Notes: generated from the sequence alone by a model not told the origin. A stretch of DNA of 6,678 nucleotides from an uncultured Clostridia bacterium (GCA_934122385.1 CAKOWP010000057.1:1-6678), one strand, 5' to 3'. Positions 1 through 6,195 are shown, numbered from the stretch's first letter. A program made the numbers and translations.

Positions 1-288
1 AACTTATCTCAGTCTGAATATATTAGAAATTTAATTATAGGATATGAGATTAAAATTCCAGAAGTCAAAGAAGAACAAAAACCTAAAAAAGATGAATATA
101 TTATAGAAAATATTGTTAAAGCACTAGAAGAAAATATTAATTGCTTAATCAAAGTAAAAAATAAATTTCATCATCTTGGATATTTTGAAGATGAACAAGC
201 AATCGCAACTAAAATCGAATATTTAAAATTACAAAATACCACACTTAAAAAATATATGCCTGAAAACGATAAAGACAATGCAAACTAG
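1..288 (+). CDS. MobC-like relaxosome (ribbon-helix-helix) protein, C-terminal part
   Basis: Frame 1 is open from the first base to the TAG at 286-288, giving 95 residues with no start, so the gene begins outside the window. The fragment opens with LSQSEYIRNLIIGYEIK, which closely resembles the second helix of the ribbon-helix-helix domain in MobC-type plasmid mobilization proteins (typically LSQSEYIR.LI.GY). Those proteins bind near oriT and help the relaxase nick DNA for conjugative mobilization. The rest is a charged linker rich in Lys and Glu (about residues 21-33), then a probably helical region ending in a polar tail. Seen: the motif and the open frame. Inferred: the MobC role, since a CopG-like regulator could carry a similar helix and the N-terminal half is missing. 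The stop codon lies inside the following terminator hairpin. Confidence 0.6.
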   Translation, partial: NLSQSEYIRNLIIGYEIKIPEVKEEQKPKKDEYIIENIVKALEENINCLIKVKNKFHHLGYFEDEQAIATKIEYLKLQNTTLKKYMPENDKDNAN

Positions 289-300
289 CATTGTCTTTAT
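269..300. terminator. Bidirectional rho-independent terminator between convergent genes
   Basis: A perfect 13-bp stem (269-281 with 288-300, core AAAGACAATGC/GCATTGTCTTT) encloses a 6-nt loop. It sits between the mob fragment on the plus strand and the 3' end of the minus-strand operon, two bases from the latter's TAG. U-rich runs follow on both strands (TCTTTATTCTAAATTATTT on plus, TTTATCGTTTT on minus), so it can serve both genes. The mob stop codon is in the loop and the first stem base. Confidence 0.85.
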
Positions 301-301
301 T

Positions 302-1105
302 CTAAATTATTTCAATAATCTCTAATTCATTAGGTACAATTACATTCCCTTCAAAGTATTCTTGTCCTTCGTTAGTATATAGCATTTTTCTTTCTTTACC
401 ATGAGATTCTTCCGTATGATATAAAATCAAATTTTTCACATCTAATTTATTCATAACTTCACTCGCACTTTTAGCTGTTGAATGATTTTTTTCGTAAGCA
501 TGAAAAATATTTTCTTCTGAATCTAAACAAAAGGCTTCATGCATTACATAATCTGCGCCTTTAACTCTATTATATAATTCTGGATTTAAAGTTTCATCAC
601 CTAAAAAAACTAATCGTTTGTTATTTATAATACATTCAAATCCAAATTGTTTTGTTCCTTTTGCATGTATATCAAAAAAAGTATATTCTATTCCATTTAT
701 ATTATAAGAATCACCATCATGTAATACTTTAAAATCAACAATATTATAAATAGCATCCATTAATTTTTTTGGTAGGATATATTTAGACACTTCCATTATT
801 GATTCAAATACAACATCGTTACAATACAAATTTATCTTTTCATTTATCTCACCATGCATTGCTAATCCACTCAATTTTTTAAATAACCAAAAAATTCCTA
901 GAATATGATCCGTATGACTATGTGAAATAAATATATGCTTGATTTTTTTGTAATCAATATTAGCTTGATTCAGTTTTTTTATTATTTCAATACTTCCACC
1001 TGTATCAACTAAAAAATTATCATTATCATGTTGAATAGCAAAACAAGTATTATATAAATCTAATGTTCCACCATTACCAACACCTAACATTATAATCTTA
1101 TCCAT
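302..1105 (-). CDS. MBL-fold metallo-hydrolase, RNase Z-like subgroup
   Basis: A 267-residue cytosolic metallo-beta-lactamase-fold hydrolase. The zinc-binding signature HSHTDH is at residues 62-67. The other expected ligands appear in order: H147 (IHAKGTKQFGF), D170 (FLGDET) and H230 (ILYHTEE). MHEAFC (188-193) and NHSTA (207-211) match RNase Z-type motifs, so a complete di-zinc site is likely. It is shorter than typical RNase Z (about 300 residues) and I see no glycine-rich exosite arm, so tRNA 3' processing is unlikely. The substrate could be a phosphodiester or another small molecule. The start is ATG, 5 nt after an AAGGAGAG ribosome binding site (1111-1118). That site overlaps the TAA of the upstream hydrolase, 12 nt away, which implies translational coupling. 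It is the second gene of the operon and ends at the shared terminator. Fold assignment is strong; the substrate is unknown. Confidence 0.9.
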   Translation of the reverse strand: MDKIIMLGVGNGGTLDLYNTCFAIQHDNDNFLVDTGGSIEIIKKLNQANIDYKKIKHIFISHSHTDHILGIFWLFKKLSGLAMHGEINEKINLYCNDVVFESIMEVSKYILPKKLMDAIYNIVDFKVLHDGDSYNINGIEYTFFDIHAKGTKQFGFECIINNKRLVFLGDETLNPELYNRVKGADYVMHEAFCLDSEENIFHAYEKNHSTAKSASEVMNKLDVKNLILYHTEESHGKERKMLYTNEGQEYFEGNVIVPNELEIIEII

Positions 1106-1117
1106 ATATACTCTCCT

Positions 1118-2053
1118 TTATATTAAATTTCTCAATATTTCAGTAACATTTTTCATATCTTTTTCTGTTGACATTATAGTTATCAATAAATTCTTATCTT
1201 TATTTAAAATAATATATTGTCCATTTGAACCATCTCTAAAAATATATCCATCTCTTGATATAAAAGTAAAATATCCAATTCCTATTTTAGGCAATACCCT
1301 TTCAGGTTTGTAAGCCGATAGCGTTTCTAATTTCATAGAACACATTTCTTTTATCCAACTACTTGAAATAATTTGATTATTATCATATTTGCCTTCGTTT
1401 AATAATAATTGACCTATCTTATGAAAGTCAGAATGTTTAAGATATAATCCAGTAGCACCTGGACAATATTTGCCATATTTTTCCCATTTATAATCTAAAA
1501 TATTAAGTTTTTTAAAAATATTTTCATTAATAAAATCTGTTAAATTTTGATTAAATGCTTCTTGAAAGAAAACAGATAAAATAAATGGTTCAACATTGTT
1601 ATACGCAAATCTAGTTCCTACTTCATATGGAATATCATAATTTAGAGCATAGTCTACTAATTTATCTTTATCAATGTCTTGTATAAATCTTTCAGACATC
1701 ATTTGTGATTCATAACCGGTAGTATGAGTAAGTAAATCTTTTATAGTCCATTCTTTAATTTTATCAATATTACTTTTATTTGTTATATTTGCTATATCTT
1801 TAATTATTGGAAAAATTTTTGTATTTAAAGTTAATGGTTCATTTGCTATTGATAGCCCTTTATCGATTGCTATTCCAATAGCCATAGCAACTAATAATTT
1901 AGCACAACTTCTTAATTCATGTAATTGTTCATTTTTATAAAAATACTTTTCGATTTTTCCATCTTGTTCAATAAATATACTATCAATGTTTAGACTTGGT
2001 AGGGTTTGAGATAACATAGTCACATTATTTATTACATCTTTTATATTAATCAC
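1118..2053 (-). CDS. Serine hydrolase, beta-lactamase (class C/PBP4*)-like family
   Basis: A 311-residue protein of the serine beta-lactamase/DD-peptidase-like superfamily (Pfam Beta-lactamase type). The catalytic SxxK is S49-C-A-K52, the second motif YxN is Y151-N-N153, and the usual TIKDLLTHTTGY block is at 103-114. Near the C terminus, RDGSNGQY (273-280) takes the place of the KTG or HxG motif. The family includes esterases, D-amino-acid peptidases and carboxypeptidases as well as beta-lactamases, and the sequence does not say which applies. There is no signal peptide or membrane segment, so it should act in the cytoplasm, which argues against a classical secreted beta-lactamase. The start is GTG at 2053, supported by AGGAGG at 2061-2066 with 7-nt spacing; no ATG near it fits as well. 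It is the first gene of a two-gene operon with the MBL hydrolase. Confidence 0.9.
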   Translation of the reverse strand: MINIKDVINNVTMLSQTLPSLNIDSIFIEQDGKIEKYFYKNEQLHELRSCAKLLVAMAIGIAIDKGLSIANEPLTLNTKIFPIIKDIANITNKSNIDKIKEWTIKDLLTHTTGYESQMMSERFIQDIDKDKLVDYALNYDIPYEVGTRFAYNNVEPFILSVFFQEAFNQNLTDFINENIFKKLNILDYKWEKYGKYCPGATGLYLKHSDFHKIGQLLLNEGKYDNNQIISSSWIKEMCSMKLETLSAYKPERVLPKIGIGYFTFISRDGYIFRDGSNGQYIILNKDKNLLITIMSTEKDMKNVTEILRNLI

Positions 2054-2093
2054 TTAAAATCCTCCTTTCAACAAGTTTTAAAATACTACTAAA

Positions 2094-2122
2094 ATTATAC
2101 TATAAATATTTCAAATTTACTA
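2094..2122 (-). promoter_or_regulatory. Putative promoter of the hydrolase operon
   Basis: Reading the minus strand, a perfect TATAAT -10 box (2094-2099) is preceded at 17 bp by TAGTAA (2117-2122), a weak -35. Transcription would start around 2087, about 35 bp before the GTG start. The poor -35 suggests that the promoter is weak or needs an activator. Confidence 0.5.
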
Positions 2123-2131
2123 TACATGTAT
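2122..2131. promoter_or_regulatory. Palindrome between divergent promoters, candidate operator
   Basis: ATACATGTAT is a perfect 10-bp palindrome; with one mismatched pair it extends to 14 bp (2120-2133, C...G ends). Its centre (2126.5) is exactly 30 bp from the centre of each divergent TATAAT box, and it touches both putative -35 boxes. A dimeric regulator bound here could act on both transcription units. No regulator gene is in the window. Confidence 0.35.
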
Positions 2132-2159
2132 TGAGTATTTTATAAAATAAATATATAAT
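2131..2159 (+). promoter_or_regulatory. Promoter of the OLD nuclease-helicase operon
   Basis: TTGAGT (2131-2136), a 17-bp spacer and a perfect TATAAT (2154-2159) form a good sigma-A type promoter. Transcription would start near 2166, giving a leader of about 35 nt before the ATG at 2201. Confidence 0.75.
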
Positions 2160-2200
2160 GATTATAGAAATTTTTATCCAAAAATAAAGGAATGATATAT

Positions 2201-3766
2201 ATGATTATTGAGAAAATGAAAATCATTAATTTTAAAAAATTTTACGGCGAAAAAGATATAATTTTTAATGAAGATTTTAATGTGTTAATTGGAAATAACG
2301 AAGCAGGGAAAAGTTCAATATTACTAGCATTAGATTTGGTATTAAGTGGTAGCCAAAGTAAAATTGAAACTATTGGATTAGAAAACCTATTTAATTGTAA
2401 AATTATAAAGGAATTTATGGATAGCAATAAAGACATCACTAAATTACCTGAATTAATTATTGAGTTATATCTAAAAGATACAGGAATAATAGAATTTTCT
2501 GGGAATAATAATCAAGAAAAGAGAGAAACAGATGGAATTTATTTAAAAATATCACCTGATGAAGAATTCCTTAAAATAATCTCTGAGAGCTTAAGTAAGG
2601 AAAATTCTGTCTTTCCATTTGAATACTACAAATGTACATTTAAAAAGTTTTCTGATGAACCATACAATAATTATAAAAAACCTATACGTCATATAATTAT
2701 AGATGGTTCAAATATATCTAGTGAATATTATATGAAGGATTATATATCATCTTTGTATTCTGCTTATACTGATAACTCATTAAAAAACTTGTATAATAAT
2801 GAATTTAGAAAATTGAAAAAAGATTTTGAAACTAATAGTTTATCAAGTTTAAATGATAAGGTCCCTAATGTTGATTTCGGATTATCCACAAATAATAAAT
2901 ACTCATTAGAAAATAACCTAACTATATATGAACAAGGCGTTAACATATGGAATAAAGGTTCTGGTACACAATGTATGTTAAAAATAAAAAGTTCTATTGA
3001 AAAGCAAGCAGAAAATATAGATTTGATTTTAATAGAAGAACCAGAGAATCATTTAAGTGATATTAACATGAAAAAAATATTAAAAGATATTATGAACTCT
3101 AACAAAAAGCAAATGTTTGTTACTACACATAATAGTATGATATGTTCTAGATTAAATTTAAAAAAGATAATAGCACTTAATGAAACAAGCATTTCAACAA
3201 CAGAATTTAACTCTATTTCTGATGACACAGCTAACTTTTTTGTAAAATGTCCATCTAATACAATATTAAATTTTATACTTTCAAGTAAGGTTATTCTTGT
3301 AGAAGGAGCAGCAGAATATATATTACTTGAGAAACTTTATGAATTATACACTAATAATAATCCTAGCATAGATAATATTAATATAATTTCAGTAAACGGA
3401 TTAAGTTTTGAAAGATATTTAGAAATTGCCCAAAGTTTAAAAATAAAAGTTGCAGTTATTACGGATAATGATAAAGATTATGAAAATAAAATTGTAAATA
3501 AATATTCTAAGTATGATTCTGATGATAATATAAATGTTTTTTCTGATACAGATAACTCAAGATACACCTTTGAGGTTTGTTTATTTAACGATAATCAGGC
3601 ATATATAAATAACAACAATATCACACAAGCTACAGATAAGCTAAATTATATGTTGAATAACAAATCTGAAAGTGCATATAGATTGCTAGAAGCATTAGAA
3701 AAAGACACAAATAATTTTAAAATACCAAAATATATAGAGGATGCATTTAAATGGATAAAAAATTAG
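2201..3766 (+). CDS. gajA: OLD-family ATPase/TOPRIM nuclease, GajA-like (Gabija-type defence)
   Basis: A 521-residue OLD-family protein: an N-terminal ABC-type ATPase followed by a TOPRIM nuclease. ATPase: Walker A GNNEAGKS (31-38), ABC-signature-like GSGTQ (253-257), Walker B LILIEEPENH (275-284) and the H-loop in TTHNS (H310). TOPRIM: the acidic strand VILVEG (E368), the TDNDKD triad (D422, D424, D426), E458 in TFEV and a candidate catalytic lysine K488 in NNKSES. Nothing essential looks missing. In B. cereus Gabija, GajA is a nucleotide-sensing DNA endonuclease that works with the GajB helicase; OLD proteins paired with UvrD helicases are called class 2. An in-frame ATG at 2192 sits almost on top of the AAAGGA (2186-2191), so I choose the ATG at 2201, 9 nt after it. 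The helicase gene overlaps the 3' end by 16 nt. Gabija GajA is somewhat longer (about 580 residues as I recall). The symbol rests on domains and context, not on a database match. Confidence 0.85.
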   Translation: MIIEKMKIINFKKFYGEKDIIFNEDFNVLIGNNEAGKSSILLALDLVLSGSQSKIETIGLENLFNCKIIKEFMDSNKDITKLPELIIELYLKDTGIIEFSGNNNQEKRETDGIYLKISPDEEFLKIISESLSKENSVFPFEYYKCTFKKFSDEPYNNYKKPIRHIIIDGSNISSEYYMKDYISSLYSAYTDNSLKNLYNNEFRKLKKDFETNSLSSLNDKVPNVDFGLSTNNKYSLENNLTIYEQGVNIWNKGSGTQCMLKIKSSIEKQAENIDLILIEEPENHLSDINMKKILKDIMNSNKKQMFVTTHNSMICSRLNLKKIIALNETSISTTEFNSISDDTANFFVKCPSNTILNFILSSKVILVEGAAEYILLEKLYELYTNNNPSIDNINIISVNGLSFERYLEIAQSLKIKVAVITDNDKDYENKIVNKYSKYDSDDNINVFSDTDNSRYTFEVCLFNDNQAYINNNNITQATDKLNYMLNNKSESAYRLLEALEKDTNNFKIPKYIEDAFKWIKN

Positions 3767-4779
3767 TATTAGCTGTTGCCGGTTCGGGAAAAACAACAGA
3801 AATTATAAATAAAGTGAATTACGATGATAAAACCATTATTATTACTTATACAGAAAATAATTATAATAATATTAGAAATAAAATAATAAAGAAGTTTAAT
3901 GAAATACCACCTAACATGAGAATTTATACTTATTTTTCTTTTCTTTATAAATTTTGTTTTTTACCATTAAAAAAGAATTTAAATGTTAAAGGAATAGACT
4001 ATAATACAATAAAAAATAAATGGTCAAAAGCAAAAGATTGGGATCATTATATGAATATGAGCAATAAAAAAATGTATCACTGCAGATTGGCCAAATTATG
4101 TAATGAAGTATTAATTGCTCAAATAAAGCAACGATTAGAAAAATATTTTGACAACATTTATATTGATGAAATACAAGATTTTTCGGGGCATGACTTTAAT
4201 TTTTTATTAAGTATTATTCAGTGTAATTGCAATATGTTTTTGGTTGGTGATTTTTATCAACATACATACGACACTAGTAGAGATGGTAATGTAAATAAAA
4301 ATTTATATAGTAATTATGATAACTATGTAAATAAATTTAAACTTTCCATACCGCAACTAGAATTTGATAAAACTAGTTTTTCAAAAAGTAAAAGATGTTC
4401 AAAAGAAGTTTGTTCTTTTATTAATGAGCAATTAGATATAGATATTGAATCATATTTTAATCACACTTCAATAGTAAAAGAAATAACAGATGAAGACGAA
4501 ATAAAAAACATTATAACAAATCCAACTATTGTTAAACTTTTTTATCAAAATAGCAAAAAATATGATATTAGAAATGTTGATAATTGGGGAAATTCAAAAG
4601 GAGAAACTTATGATGACGTTTGTGTAATTTTAAATGAGACCACTTATCAATTATATAAAAATAAAACTCTTAATAAATTAGCACCTTCAACAAAAAACAA
4701 ACTATACGTAGCTTGTAGTAGACCTCTACAAAACTTATATATAGTTTATGAAAAATCAATAAAAGCTTATTTGAAATAA
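3751..4779 (+). CDS. gajB: Compact UvrD-like SF1 helicase, GajB-like (Gabija-type defence)
   Basis: A 342-residue superfamily 1A helicase. Motif I is AGSGKTT (10-16), motif II DEIQD (139-143), motif III GDFYQ (166-170), a motif IV-like KSKRCS (212-217), motif V NSKGETYDD (281-289) and motif VI VACSRPLQNLYIV (320-332, with R324 as the likely arginine finger). It starts directly on the Walker A strand, so the Q-motif is absent. Spacing I to II is about 120 residues and IV to V about 65, which leaves no room for a normal 2B domain and little for 1B. B. cereus GajB is much longer (about 494 residues as I recall) and UvrD is about 720. The ATG lies inside the last codons of the nuclease gene (16-nt overlap, AGAGG at 3736-3740 with 10-nt spacing), implying coupled translation and a joint product. 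It probably binds or translocates on DNA and partners the nuclease. The motifs are intact, so this looks like a minimal form, not a broken gene. Confidence 0.85.
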   Translation: MDKKLVLAVAGSGKTTEIINKVNYDDKTIIITYTENNYNNIRNKIIKKFNEIPPNMRIYTYFSFLYKFCFLPLKKNLNVKGIDYNTIKNKWSKAKDWDHYMNMSNKKMYHCRLAKLCNEVLIAQIKQRLEKYFDNIYIDEIQDFSGHDFNFLLSIIQCNCNMFLVGDFYQHTYDTSRDGNVNKNLYSNYDNYVNKFKLSIPQLEFDKTSFSKSKRCSKEVCSFINEQLDIDIESYFNHTSIVKEITDEDEIKNIITNPTIVKLFYQNSKKYDIRNVDNWGNSKGETYDDVCVILNETTYQLYKNKTLNKLAPSTKNKLYVACSRPLQNLYIVYEKSIKAYLK

Positions 4780-4812
4780 TATTTATTTTGATTAATTTTT
4801 TTATATAAAATA

Positions 4813-4840
4813 TTGAAAAAAATCTGTTATTTGATATAAT
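4813..4840 (+). promoter_or_regulatory. Promoter of a putative small RNA
   Basis: TTGAAA (4813-4818), a 16-bp spacer and a perfect TATAAT (4835-4840) start 33 bp after the helicase stop codon. The predicted start near 4847 has no downstream gene of reasonable size before the terminator at 5016, which points to a non-coding transcript. No convincing terminator separates it from the helicase gene, so read-through into it is also possible. Confidence 0.65.
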
Positions 4841-4846
4841 TGATTT

Positions 4847-5043
4847 ATCAGAGAGATTTAATCAAATCTTATAGTCTTAATTTCGTAAACGTGTATAGTT
4901 AAGGCTCCATAATGCGTTTTCGTCGAACTACTTGTAATGCTACTGTATGTAGCGGAGCACAGTGTGCTCCATAATTGATTTGGCATAAACGAAAGTGAAT
5001 ATCATTTCACAATATAAGTCGATTTAGTCGGCTTTATTTTTTT
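4847..5043 (+). ncRNA. Putative structured small RNA of about 195 nt, family not recognised
   Basis: This is the gene-free stretch between the helicase and the IS. It has a promoter just upstream and a rho-independent terminator at its end, and it is visibly richer in G and C than the flanking DNA. Visible hairpins are AGATTT/AAATCT (4854-4859 with 4864-4869), GCTAC/GTAGC (4939-4943 with 4949-4953), a perfect 7-bp GGAGCAC/GTGCTCC with a 3-nt loop (4954-4960 with 4964-4970), GTGAA/TTCAC (4995-4999 with 5006-5010) and the terminator. A long-range pair TTTCGT (4881-4886) with ACGAAA (4989-4994) could close the core. I see no T-box, tmRNA, SRP or RNase P signatures, and the 5' and 3' ends do not pair as in 6S RNA. 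It could be a trans-acting sRNA, an element-encoded antisense RNA or a partner of the defence system; nothing here decides between them. Confidence 0.55.
5016..5043 (+). terminator. Rho-independent terminator of the small RNA
   Basis: AAGTCGA (5016-5022) pairs with TCGGCTT (5028-5034), 7 bp with one G-U pair and a TTTAG loop, followed by a T-rich run to 5043. It would end the small RNA and any read-through from the defence operon before the IS. Confidence 0.85.
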
Positions 5044-5077
5044 ACTTTTAAATATCAAGATTGGTAAAAAAGTAAAA
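5040..5077. repeat. AT-rich inverted repeat after the RNA terminator
   Basis: TTTTACTTTT (5040-5049) and AAAAGTAAAA (5068-5077) form a perfect 10-bp inverted repeat with an 18-nt loop. It lies between the RNA terminator and the IS left end. It may be chance in such AT-rich DNA, or a weak terminator for transcripts coming from the right. Confidence 0.3.
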
Positions 5078-5088
5078 GATAGCCTCAA

Positions 5089-5115
5089 TATAGGTTTAAA
5101 ATAGATATGTCACAA
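5089..5115 (+). repeat. IS left terminal inverted repeat
   Basis: TATAGGTT, 11 variable bases, then TGTCACAA. Aligned with the complement of 6196-6222, 18 of 27 positions match; the two outer blocks carry nearly all of the identity (7 of 8 and 8 of 8). The second base of the tip differs from the right end. Confidence 0.7.
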
Positions 5116-5134
5116 GAAGATTGAAAATAAAATA

Positions 5135-5163
5135 TTGAAAAGAGAGCACAAAAATGATATTGT
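5135..5163 (+). promoter_or_regulatory. Weak putative transposase promoter inside the IS left end
   Basis: TTGAAA (5135-5140), a 17-bp spacer and TATTGT (5158-5163) would start transcription near 5170. That is after the left arm of the RBS-masking inverted repeat, so native transcripts would lack the hairpin. The -10 is poor, consistent with low transposase expression. Confidence 0.35.
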
Positions 5164-5202
5164 TTAAATGACCAAAAATAAACATATCGGAGGTGCTCTC
5201 TT
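5140..5202 (+). promoter_or_regulatory. Inverted repeat masking the transposase ribosome binding site
   Basis: AAGAGAGCAC (5140-5149) is perfectly complementary to GTGCTCTCTT (5193-5202), which fills the space between the GGAGG (5189-5193) and the ATG at 5203. In a transcript entering from outside the IS, the 10-bp stem would block ribosome access. Comparable protection against impinging transcription is known for IS10 and several other ISs; its use here is inference from the layout. Confidence 0.6.
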
Positions 5203-6168
5203 ATGGGTAATAATATCACAGATAGATTAAAATATAAAGAGTCAATAGTAAAATTTTCAAGAAAATATGGAGTGGCAAAAGCAGCATATAAATTTGGAGA
5301 ATGTAAAAGAACAATATATAGATGGAGAAATAGATATGATGGAACGTTAGAAAGTTTAAAAGATAAATCAAGACGTCCACATTCGCATCCAAATCAACAT
5401 ACAGAAGAAGAACTAAAATTAATAAAGAATTATAAAAGAAACAATAAAGATACAGGATTAGTAGTGTTATGGATAAAATTACGCCAAGCAGGATATACAA
5501 GGACAATACAAGGGTTGTATCATGTAATGCAAAGATTAGGAATATATAAAAAGACACCAAGTAAAAAGAAAGAAAGTGAGCCAAAAGAATGGATATCAGG
5601 AGAATATCCAGGAGATAAAGTACAAGTAGATGTAAAATATGTACCCAAGAAATGTATGAGTAAAGAATTACAAGAAAGAGGAGAAAAACTTTATCAATAT
5701 ACAGCAATAGATGAGTATTCAAGATTAAGATATACATGGTTTACAAATGCACATGATATATATGCATCAAGTGAATTTGTAAAAAGAATGGTAAGATATT
5801 TTCCGTTTAAGGTAAAGACAATGCAAACAGATAATGGATTTGAATTTACAAATAGATTAAGTTGGCAAGCATTTTTAAAAAGTAAAAAAACAATGTTTGA
5901 AAAAACATTAGAAGAAGTAGGGATAGAATATAAAGTAATAAAGCCACATACCCCCAAACAAAATGGAAGAGTAGAAAGAAGTCATAGGAAAGATCAAGAA
6001 AGATTTTACTATAAAAGAGTATTTTATAGTTTAGAAGACTTAAGAAATCAGGGGAAAGAATGGAGAAAAGAATATAATAATTTTCCAATGAGACAGTTAG
6101 GATGGTTGAGTCCCAGGGAATTCATAGAAAAATATAAAAGTCAAGAAGAATCGTTATTTACAATATAG
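5203..6168 (+). CDS. IS481-like DDE transposase
   Basis: A 321-residue transposase that cuts and joins the IS ends. An N-terminal helix-turn-helix region (about 12-45, with KRTIYRWRNRYDG) and a second helical DNA-binding part (about 68-115) precede an rve-type RNase H-fold core. The catalytic residues are D143 (QVDVKYV), D210 (QTDNGFEF) and E258 (NGRVERSH). The acidic triad is complete and the frame unbroken, so the enzyme should be functional. Spacing between D210 and E258 is 47 residues, longer than the classical DD(35)E because of an insertion around 219-240. The C-terminal stretch KEYNNFPMRQLGWLSPREFI is typical of IS3/IS481 integrase-like proteins. The start is the ATG at 5203, 9 nt after GGAGG. 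Translation is probably restrained by the inverted repeat covering this region. No -1 frameshift orfA/orfB arrangement is seen, which favours IS481 over IS3. Confidence 0.9.
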   Translation: MGNNITDRLKYKESIVKFSRKYGVAKAAYKFGECKRTIYRWRNRYDGTLESLKDKSRRPHSHPNQHTEEELKLIKNYKRNNKDTGLVVLWIKLRQAGYTRTIQGLYHVMQRLGIYKKTPSKKKESEPKEWISGEYPGDKVQVDVKYVPKKCMSKELQERGEKLYQYTAIDEYSRLRYTWFTNAHDIYASSEFVKRMVRYFPFKVKTMQTDNGFEFTNRLSWQAFLKSKKTMFEKTLEEVGIEYKVIKPHTPKQNGRVERSHRKDQERFYYKRVFYSLEDLRNQGKEWRKEYNNFPMRQLGWLSPREFIEKYKSQEESLFTI

Positions 6169-6195
6169 GTGCTCAAAGTATTTATTTTAAATAAT

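Noticed and set aside
2192..2200. Upstream in-frame ATG for the OLD nuclease
   Set aside because: The only SD-like sequence (2186-2191) overlaps or abuts this ATG, so the ATG at 2201 with 9-nt spacing is a better start.
4780..4812. Terminator directly after the helicase gene
   Set aside because: Only a short A/T-only inverted repeat (AAATAA/TTATTT) is present, which is not convincing in DNA this AT-rich.
4912..4974. 20-codon ORF with three cysteines inside the RNA gene, with AAGG 7 nt upstream
   Set aside because: The RBS is weak, the reading frame runs through perfect hairpins, and the length is easily reached by chance. A structural RNA explains the region better, although a dual-function RNA cannot be excluded.
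4847..5043. Identity as 6S RNA, tmRNA, T-box leader or SRP RNA
   Set aside because: The ends form local hairpins instead of a closing stem, and none of the diagnostic conserved sequences of those RNAs is present.
5216..5737. Long minus-strand open frame encoding a very hydrophobic 173-residue protein
   Set aside because: It lies entirely antisense to the transposase, has no RBS, and its Leu/Ile/Tyr-rich composition is what the complement of Lys/Glu-rich AT-rich codons gives.
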